Shown here: one piece after another, positions 15,924 to 24,685 of the stretch | Position numbering within the stretch: position 1 is the first letter of the stretch | Layout: the number at the start of each line of letters is the position of its first letter | NCBI GenBank assembly: GCA_049642465.1 | Contig: JBAROV010000066.1 | Span: 62,001 to 126,000, forward strand | DNA: 64,000 nt | Reading direction: 5' to 3' | Source of the DNA: CAWDPQ01 sp049642465 | GTDB taxonomy: Bacteria; Acidobacteriota; Vicinamibacteria; Vicinamibacterales; 2-12-FULL-66-21 | The notes under the pieces: model-generated | What the model was told of the DNA's origin: nothing | The model's database searches: none | Seen by the model: the letters and a program-made list of their open reading frames with translations, nothing else | Translations under genes and position numbers: made by a program

Positions 15924-18269
15924 TCAGCGAGCTGCGATTCGCAGTACTTGTACGGCGGAAGGACCAACTCCCACCGTAACCCTCACCCCGTCGCTCGCAT
16001 TCGACAGCGGCACATTTCGACCACTGAGCAAATCAATGGCTGTGTACCTCCCCGGAGCTCGTCGCAGCCACACCTCCGACTGGGCCGCTTCCTTCCCGTG
16101 ATTGAACACGAACAGCAGCGCGTCGCGCCCGGTCTCGAGGTGCCGTGCCTCCACCGGCGTGCCGCTAACCCTGATCGGAAGCGTCACTCCCGCCCACTCC
16201 AATAATCCTGCAAAGAATCGCTCGGCCTCTGGCGTCGGCGTTGACTGCGCCGCAGCGCTCACGTACGACCCAAGCATCAGCGTCCGCCCCTTGCCGTAGG
16301 TTGACATCACCGCGGCCGCGCTACCGTCCTCGAACTGCGCGACGACGCGTGCATGTGGCGAGCCGGGTTCGAGCGTTTCCTTGTACCAACGGGCGGGCAG
16401 AGCGGCGCCCGCCGCGAGGCCCGGCAGATCGGTACTGTTCCACCGGATCGTGGTCCGGCCGTTTGGCGCGGTTACGATCGCGACCTCGCGACACCCCATC
16501 ACGTCCCAAAGGCCGAGGCCTGGAATGCGATCCGACGCATAGCCGCGTTCGTTGTTCCACGCCAGGCGTGCCTCGGCGACCAATGCGCCTCCATCACGAA
16601 CGTACTCGGTCAGAGCGCTGACCGAGTGCTCGGGGATCATCAACGGATAAGGAAAGATCACCAGCTTGTATTGCCGTAACTTGTCGGCGGAGAGGCGATC
16701 GATGTGCACGTAATCGAGCGGAACGTTCCTCGGGAACAGCGCGCGATGCGGACCCAGCAGCGAATCACGTTCGATCCCGACGACCTCGCCTTGCGGACCG
16801 CCATACGCTGCCGAACGCTGCCGGCCTCCGACAAAATGCGCGAGCGGGTTGTAAATGACCGCGACTTCGGCGCGAGGGGGACGTGCCTCGAGAAACAGCG
16901 ACTGATTTCGATCGACGATGCGAGCGATCGCTCCGGCTGTCTTTGCGCGATCTGTGATAGTGCCATCCAGGTGGTTCAGGCCGAACCCGCCGGACTCATA
17001 GCCGGAACTCATGGGATACCACGCGTAATAATTGATTGCCTTGGCGCCGCGCGACAGCGCGCTCCACGTCCAGACGCTCAGGTCATCCGGGGTGACGGTC
17101 GGACTCACATTTACTGAGATCGTGCCGAACCCTGCCTGCAGCTCTCCGACCCAGAAGCCTTTGCGGCCCTCGTCATAACCGAACGAACGGGTGAAATCGA
17201 GCAGGGCCCCGCGCCACTGCACATCTCGATCGACGAAGGCGGAGTGCTTCGGATAGAACGAGGTGCCATAGAAATCCACTTCGCGGGCCATCCTCCAATC
17301 ATCCGACTGCCCTTCCCAATGATGCGGCGATGCGAACAGACCGACTCCGGCTGCATGGCTGGTCACAATCGTCCCTGGCGCGACTTTCTTGACGGCCTCG
17401 TACCTGTCCCGGAGATCTTCTCCGAGCTTCGAAACGATGAATGACTTCCAGTCTATGTAATCGGTATAGGAAAGGATTGTGCTCATCCGGCTTGGCTGGA
17501 CTTCATCCCACGCATTGAATCGGCGGTACCACGCCGAATTCAGTTTCTCGATCGACCCGTATTTATTCTGAAGCCAACGGCGAAACCGGTTGGTCGTGTT
17601 GGAACAAAAACAGAATTCAGGGTTGGGGATCCACGTTGGGTTCGCCCAGTTGATCACATGCGGCTCGCTCCAGAGATCCCACCCGAGGAACGCCGGGTTT
17701 CGCCGCGTGTGCTCGGCGAGCGCCGCGTAAAACGCGTTGTCTATGGTTCGCACGCCCGGGTGGTCGCGGCAGTAGCCGGGAGACGATTCTGGTTGAATCG
17801 ATTGTCCGTTCGACGAGACGAACAGCGAATCGGGATACTTCCGCCCAATCCATTGCGGGGCCGAATCCATGTAAACCTGGAGCAGGAGTTTCAGCCCTTC
17901 TTCCCCCGCCAGTTCGAGCAGCACGTCGAGCGTCTCGAAGTCGTACTGGCCTTCGACTGGCTCGCCGGAGGCCCAGTCAATCCACGCTCGGACCGTATTG
18001 AAGCCGAGGTCCTTTATCGCTCGAATGTCTTTTCGCCAGATCTCCTTCTTCGATCGGGCCTGCCGTTCGAGCATCGGTGCCCGTGCCTTTCCTCCGCCGT
18101 ACCAGACAGCCATTGGGAAGAATGCCGAGCCTGCCTCGCCGGTGCGCGACGCGGGAAGGCGAGTTTCCTCCTGCGGTTGTGGACGCGGTGTCACCTGACT
18201 GAAAAGCAAAGGGACGCTCGTCAAAGCAAGGAGCAGCGGCGCGAGGTACGGTGCTTTTCGTAGTGGCAT
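15924..18269 (-). CDS. Exported GH42-like beta-galactosidase / clan GH-A glycosidase
   Basis: 781 residues. The signal peptide is at about 1-24 (APYLAPLLLALTSVPLLFS). The TIM-barrel part shows the GH42-type GFNTVRAWIDWASGEPVEGQYDF, then WDLWSEPH with Glu202 as likely acid/base and FWVGELQAG with Glu376 as likely nucleophile. The second half contains a flavodoxin-like trimerisation region (YKLVIFPYPLMIPEHSVSALTEY) and a beta-sandwich tail. GH42 enzymes release galactose from oligosaccharides. The residue before the acid/base is Ser rather than the usual Asn, so specificity may differ. ATG 18269 is chosen for the signal peptide; upstream sequence is dispersed repeat. The gene is convergent with the TonB receptor. 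Confidence 0.82.
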   Translation of the reverse strand: MPLRKAPYLAPLLLALTSVPLLFSQVTPRPQPQEETRLPASRTGEAGSAFFPMAVWYGGGKARAPMLERQARSKKEIWRKDIRAIKDLGFNTVRAWIDWASGEPVEGQYDFETLDVLLELAGEEGLKLLLQVYMDSAPQWIGRKYPDSLFVSSNGQSIQPESSPGYCRDHPGVRTIDNAFYAALAEHTRRNPAFLGWDLWSEPHVINWANPTWIPNPEFCFCSNTTNRFRRWLQNKYGSIEKLNSAWYRRFNAWDEVQPSRMSTILSYTDYIDWKSFIVSKLGEDLRDRYEAVKKVAPGTIVTSHAAGVGLFASPHHWEGQSDDWRMAREVDFYGTSFYPKHSAFVDRDVQWRGALLDFTRSFGYDEGRKGFWVGELQAGFGTISVNVSPTVTPDDLSVWTWSALSRGAKAINYYAWYPMSSGYESGGFGLNHLDGTITDRAKTAGAIARIVDRNQSLFLEARPPRAEVAVIYNPLAHFVGGRQRSAAYGGPQGEVVGIERDSLLGPHRALFPRNVPLDYVHIDRLSADKLRQYKLVIFPYPLMIPEHSVSALTEYVRDGGALVAEARLAWNNERGYASDRIPGLGLWDVMGCREVAIVTAPNGRTTIRWNSTDLPGLAAGAALPARWYKETLEPGSPHARVVAQFEDGSAAAVMSTYGKGRTLMLGSYVSAAAQSTPTPEAERFFAGLLEWAGVTLPIRVSGTPVEARHLETGRDALLFVFNHGKEAAQSEVWLRRAPGRYTAIDLLSGRNVPLSNASDGVRVTVGVGPSAVQVLRIAAR

Positions 18270-18296
18270 ATGAGAATCTTGTGACCTGTTTGCCGT

Positions 18297-18336
18297 CCTT
18301 CGACGTTGCTCAGGACGGCCCTGGGCTGGTCGAAGG
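18297..18336. repeat. Dispersed hairpin repeat (CCTTCGAC...GTCGAAGG)
   Basis: CCTTCGAC at 18297-18304 is the reverse complement of GTCGAAGG at 18329-18336, with GCTCAGGACGGCCCTGGGC between. It shares sequence and form with the repeat at 19848-19891 and sits between two divergent genes. Confidence 0.6.
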
Positions 18337-18372
18337 GCCGTCGCGCGGAGCGCGAAGGTGGACCTCGTCGTG

Positions 18373-19809
18373 ATGCCTACAACTATCACAGCTACCCAGC
18401 ACGCCGCACGAAGCTCAGAAGGGTGGCGATCGATCGTACCGCTGACGACGGCGATGGCCGTATGGCTGCTGCCACATGCCGGCTTCAGCAATCAGGAGTG
18501 GGGGCTGCTGTGTTTGTTTTCTGCAACGATCTGTGCGCTCATCACCCGCCCATTTCCTGCCGGTGCGGTCGTCATGGTCGCGATTACCGTCGGCACGCTT
18601 CTGCGCCTCTTCTCGCTCGCCGACGCGCTGTCGGGATTCGCCAACGTCACGGTCTGGCTCATCGTCGCCGCATTTCTCTTTACGCGCGGGCTGGTGCAGA
18701 CCCGGCTCGGCGAGCGCATCGCCTACACGATTGTTCGTCGCCTCGGCGGAAGTCCCCTTCGGCTCGGATACTCCATCGTGCTCGCCGATCTCGTGATGGC
18801 GCCGATGACGCCGTCCAACACAGCCCGTGCAGGCGGCATTCTTTTTCCGATCGTGCTCAACGTTGCGCGTGCATTTGGCTCCGAACCGGGTCCGACCGCG
18901 TCCCGAATTGGCGCCTTCCTGATGAAAACGCTGTATCAAGGGGATCTCGTCGTCTCCGCGATGTTCTTGACGGCCACCGCCCCGAACCCGCTGGTCGCTG
19001 AATTCACGCGCCAGGGATCGGGAACCGAGCTCACCTGGACGCTCTGGTTCACGGCCGCCATCGTGCCAGGCATTGTCGGGCTGCTCGTGATTCCCTACGT
19101 TGTGTATCGCGTGTGCCCGCCGGACCTGCGCGAGACGCGCGTGGCCCAGGCACTTGCCGCTGAACGCCTGGATTCAATGGGTCCGCTCAGCCGGCGCGAA
19201 AGAGGCATGCTGGTTGTCTTCGTGCTGGTCCTGCTGCTGTGGCTCACGAGTGAGTGGCATGGTGCGTCTGCGACGACGATTGCTTACGTCGGGTTGTCCG
19301 TTCTTCTTCTGACGAGAGTGCTCGAGTGGCAGGACCTGCTCGACGAAAAGGGGGCCTGGGATGCGCTCATCTGGTTCGGCGGCTTGATGATGTTGTCCGC
19401 GCAACTGGACAAGGCGGGATTTCCCAAGGCCTTCGCCACCACCGTCGCTTCATTCTTCTCGGGTTGGCCATGGTGGCTCGCGCTCGCGGCACTCGTGATC
19501 GTCTACGTCTATTCGCATTACGCCTTCGCGAGCCTCGTCGCCCACGTCACCGCGATGTTCCCCGCATTCTTCGCCGTCGCGATCGGCCTCGGCGCGCCGC
19601 CGCTCATCGCTGCACTCGCGTTAGGCGTCTTCTCGAGTCTCAACGCGGCGACGACGCACTACGGTACCGGTCCGGCCCCCATCGTCTTTGGAGCCGGTTA
19701 TCTGACGCAATCCGCCTGGTGGCGCATCGGTTTCTTGATGTCGCTCGTGCATCTGGCGATTTGGTTGCCGGTTGGATTTCTGTGGTGGAAAGTGATTGGG
19801 CTCTGGTGA
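18373..19809 (+). CDS. DASS-family (SLC13-like) dicarboxylate/anion transporter
   Basis: 478 residues with about 11-12 hydrophobic segments. The two characteristic substrate/sodium-site loops are present: ADLVMAPMTPSNTARAGG (about 142-159) and SLNAATTHYGTGPAPIVFGAGYL near residues 424-446. Both match the SNT-type loops of the divalent anion:Na+ symporter family, closest in feel to the bacterial malate/citrate-type transporters. It moves dicarboxylates across the inner membrane. The tartrate/isopropylmalate-type dehydrogenase follows on the same strand 247 bp later, supporting uptake of a hydroxy-dicarboxylate such as tartrate or malate (inference). The start is ATG 18373; GTG 18358 is an alternative. 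Confidence 0.88.
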   Translation: MPTTITATQHAARSSEGWRSIVPLTTAMAVWLLPHAGFSNQEWGLLCLFSATICALITRPFPAGAVVMVAITVGTLLRLFSLADALSGFANVTVWLIVAAFLFTRGLVQTRLGERIAYTIVRRLGGSPLRLGYSIVLADLVMAPMTPSNTARAGGILFPIVLNVARAFGSEPGPTASRIGAFLMKTLYQGDLVVSAMFLTATAPNPLVAEFTRQGSGTELTWTLWFTAAIVPGIVGLLVIPYVVYRVCPPDLRETRVAQALAAERLDSMGPLSRRERGMLVVFVLVLLLWLTSEWHGASATTIAYVGLSVLLLTRVLEWQDLLDEKGAWDALIWFGGLMMLSAQLDKAGFPKAFATTVASFFSGWPWWLALAALVIVYVYSHYAFASLVAHVTAMFPAFFAVAIGLGAPPLIAALALGVFSSLNAATTHYGTGPAPIVFGAGYLTQSAWWRIGFLMSLVHLAIWLPVGFLWWKVIGLW

Positions 19810-19847
19810 GCGGCCGCGGCGAGCGAGCGTAAGCGAGTCGAGCCGCA

Positions 19848-19891
19848 GCCCTTCGAGAACCTCAGGGCTGCCCTGAGCAAGGTCGAAGGGC
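19848..19891. repeat. Dispersed hairpin repeat (GCCCTTCGA...TCGAAGGGC)
   Basis: GCCCTTCGA 19848-19856 pairs with TCGAAGGGC 19883-19891, and CTCAGGG 19861-19867 pairs with CCCTGAG 19871-19877. It belongs to the same repeat type as 18297-18336 and lies just after the transporter stop, where it may also act as a transcript end. Confidence 0.65.
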
Positions 19892-19899
19892 AGCGAGCT

Positions 19900-20050
19900 G
19901 GGGTGGGGCCCCGCGAGCCCTGAGAAAAGAGGCACAGAACGGGAGGACGGAGCGCCTGCGGCCCGAGCGAGGCGCCGGAGGGAAGCCGCCAGAGGCAGCC
20001 GCCGAGCGAGAGCGAGCGGGGGTGGGGCCCCGCGAGCACTGAAAAATGAG
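19900..20050. repeat. Intergenic direct repeat, two copies
   Basis: GGGGTGGGGCCCCGCGAGC occurs at 19900-19918 and exactly again at 20019-20037. Similarity continues in both copies (CCTGAGAAAAGAGG and ACTGAAAAATGAGG). The second copy ends at the Shine-Dalgarno of the dehydrogenase gene. The space between is Arg/Gly-biased repeat-like DNA with no gene. Confidence 0.65.
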
Positions 20051-20056
20051 GACGGG

Positions 20057-21136
20057 ATGCATACCTATCAGATCGCGGTCATTCCTGGCGACGGGATCGG
20101 CAACGAAGTCATCCCTGCCGCCATTCAGGCACTCGAGGCGACGGCCAGGCAATGCCGCTTCGACTTGAAATGGGAACACTACCCGTGGGGGTCCGAGCAC
20201 TACTTCCGGCACGGACGGATGATGCCGGAAGAGGCCTTGGACGTCTTGCGGTCGTTCGACGCGATCCTGTTTGGCGCCGTCGGCGATCCGCGGATCCAGG
20301 ACAACGTGACGCTGAACGGACTCCTGCTGCCGATCCGGCGAGGCTTCGATCAGTACGCCTGTGTGCGCCCGGCCGTGTTGTATCCCGGAGTCCGATGCCC
20401 GCTTGCAGGGCGTCAGGCGGGCGAGATCGATTTCGTCGTCGTGCGCGAGAACACCGAAGGTGAGTACGCGCAGGTTGGCGGCGTCTTGTATCCAGAGCAG
20501 GCTCATGGCGTAGCGGTTCAGTCGGCTGTGTTCACCCGCCATGGCACAGAGCGGGTGATTCGATTCGCGTTCGATCTGGCGAGACGAAGGAACCGCACAC
20601 GCTTGCTGACCTCCGTGACCAAATCAAACGCGCAAGGTTTCAGCATGGCGTTCTGGGATCGCGTGTTTGCGGAAGTGGCGCGCGATTACCCCGACGTCCG
20701 GACCGAATCGCTGCTCGTCGATGCAGCCTGCATGGATCTCGTCCGCCGGCCACAGGACTTCGATGTGATCGTGGCGTCCAATCTGTTTGGCGACATCCTG
20801 ACCGATCTCAGCGCGGCGATCACGGGCAGCCTCGGCCTCGCGCCCAGCGCCAATCTGAATCCGACTCGAAAGTTTCCGTCGATGTTCGAGCCAGTTCATG
20901 GATCCGCGCCCGACATTGCTGGCCGCGGCGTTGCCAACCCGATGGCCACGATGTTTGCCGGGGCGATGATGCTGGAGTTTCTCGGTGAAGACGAAGGCGC
21001 GAGGGCGTTGGAGAACGCGGTTCTCGGAGTGCTGTCGGAGCGCCGTGACCTGACTCCAGACCTGGGCGGCAATGGGACAACGGGATCCGTGACTGCGCGG
21101 ATCATGGAGCGGCTGAAGAAGCCACTCAGCGTGTGA
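20057..21136 (+). CDS. Tartrate dehydrogenase / isopropylmalate dehydrogenase-family enzyme
   Basis: 359 residues, the full family length. Motifs are IAVIPGDGIGNEVIPAAIQA at the N-terminus, GAVGDPRIQDNVTLNGLLLP, the substrate loop VVVRENTEGEYAQVGGVLYP, the metal/NAD segment VASNLFGDILTDLSAAITGSLG, and FEPVHGSAPDIAGRGVANP. The pattern resembles tartrate dehydrogenase/decarboxylase more than LeuB. It would oxidatively decarboxylate tartrate or D-malate with NAD+ and a divalent metal in the cytosol. Its pairing with the DASS transporter upstream fits dicarboxylate use. LeuB activity cannot be excluded, but no leu genes are near. Its stop overlaps the convergent neighbour by 11 bp. Confidence 0.86.
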   Translation: MHTYQIAVIPGDGIGNEVIPAAIQALEATARQCRFDLKWEHYPWGSEHYFRHGRMMPEEALDVLRSFDAILFGAVGDPRIQDNVTLNGLLLPIRRGFDQYACVRPAVLYPGVRCPLAGRQAGEIDFVVVRENTEGEYAQVGGVLYPEQAHGVAVQSAVFTRHGTERVIRFAFDLARRRNRTRLLTSVTKSNAQGFSMAFWDRVFAEVARDYPDVRTESLLVDAACMDLVRRPQDFDVIVASNLFGDILTDLSAAITGSLGLAPSANLNPTRKFPSMFEPVHGSAPDIAGRGVANPMATMFAGAMMLEFLGEDEGARALENAVLGVLSERRDLTPDLGGNGTTGSVTARIMERLKKPLSV

Positions 21137-22250
21137 TCCAGACCTTGCCGTCGTGCCGAATATGAACGGTGGCGCCGCCGAATCCCTTGGCTGCAATCTC
21201 GTACAGCGAATCGGTGCTTTGCATCGACGGCTTGAAATCGGCCCCCTCGACCTGGACGTCAGATGCGTTCAGCGCCGCAAGATCCGAAGCGTATCGGCCC
21301 TGGCTCGCACGGAACTGCCGCTGACGGTAGTAGAGCCGCCGCAAGGCCCACTTGATCCGCTCGTTGGGATTCTCGACGAAGGCGGTCGCGCCCTTTCCTG
21401 CATTCTCTGCCGAAAACTGCACGAAGCCCCATCGCTCAGGCATGTGCATGTTGACGGCACCCTGCGGACTCCACACCCAGTTCTCCTCGGGCAGCGGCTT
21501 ACCGCCCTTTGCATCGCGGCGCTTCAGGTACTTGCCATCGCTTGAATCGACGTGCCACTCAACACGCGAGAAGTTCACGCGCCATTGGTCGCCGGGCCGT
21601 GGTGCAGTCTTGTTCGGCGCGGCCTCCCGCAGGATCTCCCATGGCATCGCGATCTCGACCGTCCACGATTCGTCCCGGTCGCCTGGTTTGTTGAGCGTGC
21701 CGCGGACATCAACGCCGGCCTTGAGGCCGGCAATGTCCCATGCATGAATGGCCGGGCCACCGTCCCGGTACGGCTGCACCAGCATCAAGTCCCAGACGGT
21801 CCCCAGCGCGTTGATCTCGAGTTCGTAATACGCGTGCGTATCGCCATCGGGATCGATGAACAATTCAAAGTCGTTGTCCTGAAAGATCACCGAATCGCGT
21901 TTCGTGAGCGTCGCCCAGATGTCGGGCTCCTCGAGTTCCGCACCAACATAGAAATACTCGTCGTCCCACAGCATCTTGACGCGCGTAGTGAGCGGCGGAC
22001 GACGAACGCCATCGATGTCCACGAAGGAATCGGACCATGACGCATTCATCCACGACGGTTCGCTGAGTTTGCCGTCGATCTGCAACGGCGAGGGGGTCCG
22101 ATAGCAGACGGTCTGACGCGGGGCAAAGGGCAATTGTTCGACGTTGGGAGCGGCCGGGGCCTGACCTTTCGGCTCGAGAGCGAACAGGCTCGACACCAAG
22201 ACCAGCGGCAGCATCGCAACGCGCACGGCTATTAGCGTAACCCACCTCAT
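21126..22250 (-). CDS. Secreted CBM9-like carbohydrate-binding protein
   Basis: 374 residues. The signal peptide is at about 1-24 (WVTLIAVRVAMLPLVLVSSLF). Residues 45-265 form a family 9 carbohydrate-binding-like fold: DGKLSEPSWMNASWSDSFVD, LWDDEYFYVGAELEEPDIWA, then FELFIDPDGDTHAYYELEIN and VEIAMPWEIL. About 100 helical residues follow (WALRRLYYRQRQFRASQGRY) with a short beta tail. Such proteins bind sugars at the cell surface or periplasm; enzyme activity is not evident. ATG 22250 gives the signal peptide. It is divergent from the DNA ligase gene, with 57 bp between. Confidence 0.82.
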   Translation of the reverse strand: MRWVTLIAVRVAMLPLVLVSSLFALEPKGQAPAAPNVEQLPFAPRQTVCYRTPSPLQIDGKLSEPSWMNASWSDSFVDIDGVRRPPLTTRVKMLWDDEYFYVGAELEEPDIWATLTKRDSVIFQDNDFELFIDPDGDTHAYYELEINALGTVWDLMLVQPYRDGGPAIHAWDIAGLKAGVDVRGTLNKPGDRDESWTVEIAMPWEILREAAPNKTAPRPGDQWRVNFSRVEWHVDSSDGKYLKRRDAKGGKPLPEENWVWSPQGAVNMHMPERWGFVQFSAENAGKGATAFVENPNERIKWALRRLYYRQRQFRASQGRYASDLAALNASDVQVEGADFKPSMQSTDSLYEIAAKGFGGATVHIRHDGKVWITR

Positions 22251-22307
22251 TCTTTCACGTTCTGCCCGGGTGGACGGGAGGCGACGTAAGATCCGGAGGC
22301 GGAGGAA

Positions 22308-23414
22308 ATGCCGACGGCTGCCGCTGAGTCCAACACGTTCGCCATCGAACCACCCGTCGAACCCATGCTCGCGAAGCTCGCGGAAGAACTCCCCGCTGGC
22401 GGGGGATTCCTGTACGAGCCGAAGTGGGACGGCTTCCGCGCCATCGTGTTCCGCGGCAGCTCCGACGTCTTCATACAGAGCCGCGATTTGCGACCGCTGG
22501 ATCGATATTTTCCCGAGCTGCACGACATCTTCCTGAACCGTCTGCCTCCTGGATGCGTGCTGGACGGCGAAATCGTGATCGTCACGCGACACGGCTTGGA
22601 CTTCGACGCGCTACAGCTTCGTCTTCATCCCGCTGCTTCCCGAGTCGCGAAACTCGCGACTGAAACACCGGCCGCTTTCGTTGCATTCGATTTGCTCGCG
22701 ATCGACGGCCGCGATATTCGCGAGGCGCTACAGCGTGAGCGCCGTACCAATCTTGAACGGTTGCTCGCTTCGGCCCGGCCGCCGATTCATGTGACCCCGC
22801 TCACGCGGGATCGCGCGGTGGCACTCGAATGGCTGCAGCGTTTCGAGGGCGCCGGACTCGATGGTGTCATCGCGAAACCCGCGGACGGCACCTACCAACC
22901 TGGCAAGCGTGCCATGTTCAAGGTCAAGCACGTGCGCACCGCTGACTGCGTGGTGGCTGGGTTTCGCTGGCACAAGAGTGGACGCGATCGCATTGGCTCG
23001 CTTCTCCTCGGCCTGTACGACGCCAAGGGCCGGCTGCAACACGTCGGAGTGACTTCGGCATTCTCAATGGCGATGCGCCAGCAACTGGCCAGCGAGCTGG
23101 CGCCGCTGCGAGAGAATGCACTCGAGAATCACCCATGGCGCGAGTGGGCCGGGGCGGCCGCCATGGACTCTCGCATGCCGGGTGGCCAAAGCCGCTGGAG
23201 TGCGGGGAAAGATCTTTCCTGGGAGCCGCTGCGAATCGAGCGGGTGTGCGAGGTGAAGTACGACCATTTGCAGGGGGATCGTTTTCGCCATGCGACCATC
23301 CTGCTGCGGTGGCGGCCGGACAAGCGGCCTTCGGATTGCCGCTACGATCAGCTGGAGGTCACGACCCCTTTCGAGCTCGAGAAGGTCTTCGGGGCCAGTG
23401 GCCGTGCTCGGTGA
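22308..23414 (+). CDS. ATP-dependent DNA ligase (stand-alone, LigC/LigD ligase-domain type)
   Basis: 368 residues, the length of a free ligase domain. Motif I is YEPKWDGFRA with the adenylated Lys39; further motifs are SRDLRP, LDGEIVI, GLDGVIAKPADGTYQPGKRAMFKVK and the OB-fold part RIERVCEVKYDHLQGDRFRHAT. It seals nicks with ATP, typically in non-homologous end joining or stationary-phase excision repair. The companion LigD-type polymerase is convergent, overlapping by 56 bp. There is no Ku and no 3'-phosphoesterase domain in the window. The start is ATG 22308; GAGGAAATG at the start region gives the ribosome site. Confidence 0.9.
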   Translation: MPTAAAESNTFAIEPPVEPMLAKLAEELPAGGGFLYEPKWDGFRAIVFRGSSDVFIQSRDLRPLDRYFPELHDIFLNRLPPGCVLDGEIVIVTRHGLDFDALQLRLHPAASRVAKLATETPAAFVAFDLLAIDGRDIREALQRERRTNLERLLASARPPIHVTPLTRDRAVALEWLQRFEGAGLDGVIAKPADGTYQPGKRAMFKVKHVRTADCVVAGFRWHKSGRDRIGSLLLGLYDAKGRLQHVGVTSAFSMAMRQQLASELAPLRENALENHPWREWAGAAAMDSRMPGGQSRWSAGKDLSWEPLRIERVCEVKYDHLQGDRFRHATILLRWRPDKRPSDCRYDQLEVTTPFELEKVFGASGRAR

Positions 23415-24672
23415 CGCTTCCCCATCCGTTTGGCCCCTCGTCCGGATCGAGCGCCTCTTGTGTCGGGCGCCGCTCGGGCGGCACGTGTTGCAGGTTGACG
23501 CGGATGCGGGTCCACGTGCTGTGGCGGCCGCGCATCGCATCAACGAGAATATCCACCGGCTCGAGGTGAGCAGACGCTTGTGGATGCCGGCGCCGCCATC
23601 GTTCGAGACCCGCAAGTGCGTCTTCCTTTTTCTCCGCGCGGCCAATCTCAATGAGCGGGTGTTTCGACGTTCGCCGGCGTGAGGGCTGTACGCGCGCGGG
23701 TTCTCCAGCCTGCTTTTTATAGTGCGGCGGCCATGGCGCGTCCCCCAGGCCATCACGCTCCTGACGAGCCGACAGCTCCAGCAGCGTGTCGAGAGAAGCG
23801 GGATCGCGATCGATCCCTTCATGTCGATCGCCGATTTGCCCGAACCGCCCAGGCATGGTGGCGAGCGTGAAATCCTGCGGGTCGCACTCGTCGATCTCCT
23901 CCCAGCTGAGGGGAGCAGAGACACGCGCATCTGACGTCGGCCGCACGGAATAGGCGGCGGCGATGGTTCGGTCCTTGGCGTTCTGGTTGTAATCGAGAAA
24001 AACCCCGTGTCGTTCTTCTTTCCACCATTTGCTCGTTGCGAGCGTCGGCGCGCGACGCTCGACTTCGCGCGCGAGCGCGAGCGCCGCTCTGCGCACGTCG
24101 CCGAAACCCCAGGACTGCCTGATCCGCACGTAGACGTGAATCCCACGAGAGCCTGAAGTTTTGGGCCAGCCAACGAGCCCGTACTCCTGCAATGTCGCCC
24201 GCACCACGCGTGCCACCTCGCGAACCTGGTCCCAATTCACGCCTGGAACCGGATCGAGATCGACGCGTAGTTCGTCGGGATGATCGAGTTCGTCTGCGCG
24301 GACCGGATGCGGATGCAGCTCGAGACACGCGAGGTTCGCCATCCAGGCGAGCGCAGCAGCATCGCGAGGCACAACTTCTTCGGCAGTTCGCCCCGAGGGA
24401 AACCGGAGAGCGACCACTTCGATCCAGGATGGCCGCGACTGCGGCGCCCGCTTCTGGTAGAAGAACTCGCCGCCGATGCCGTTCGGATATCGGACCAGCA
24501 CGTTGGGCCGTCCGCCGGCGGCTCGAAGCGCACCGTCGGCCACGGAAAGGTAGTACCGCACCAGATCCAGTTTGGTGTAACCCGCCTGCGGGAACAGCAC
24601 TTTACGCGGATTGGAAATGGGGATTTCGCGACCTGCGATGTGCACGACCTCGCGTTCCGCTTTGGTGGCCAT
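23359..24672 (-). CDS. LigD-type DNA polymerase (primase-superfamily) domain protein
   Basis: 437 residues. Residues 10-290 form the LigD polymerase fold: the N-terminal FPQAGYTKLDLVRYYLSVAD, metal ligands in RVDLDPVPG (D138, D140), SGSRGIHVYV, and YNQNAKDRTIAAAYSVR. It extends DNA or RNA at broken ends with NTPs. Residues of about 330-437 are a basic, low-complexity tail unlike the ligase or phosphoesterase domains of full LigD. The tail overlaps the end of the convergent ligase gene. ATG 24672 is chosen from the conserved N-terminus; the start lies 13 bp after the stop of the upstream serine hydrolase, so the two may be co-transcribed. Confidence 0.87.
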   Translation of the reverse strand: MATKAEREVVHIAGREIPISNPRKVLFPQAGYTKLDLVRYYLSVADGALRAAGGRPNVLVRYPNGIGGEFFYQKRAPQSRPSWIEVVALRFPSGRTAEEVVPRDAAALAWMANLACLELHPHPVRADELDHPDELRVDLDPVPGVNWDQVREVARVVRATLQEYGLVGWPKTSGSRGIHVYVRIRQSWGFGDVRRAALALAREVERRAPTLATSKWWKEERHGVFLDYNQNAKDRTIAAAYSVRPTSDARVSAPLSWEEIDECDPQDFTLATMPGRFGQIGDRHEGIDRDPASLDTLLELSARQERDGLGDAPWPPHYKKQAGEPARVQPSRRRTSKHPLIEIGRAEKKEDALAGLERWRRRHPQASAHLEPVDILVDAMRGRHSTWTRIRVNLQHVPPERRPTQEALDPDEGPNGWGSVTEHGHWPRRPSRARKGS

Positions 24673-24685
24673 GCGGACGAAACAG

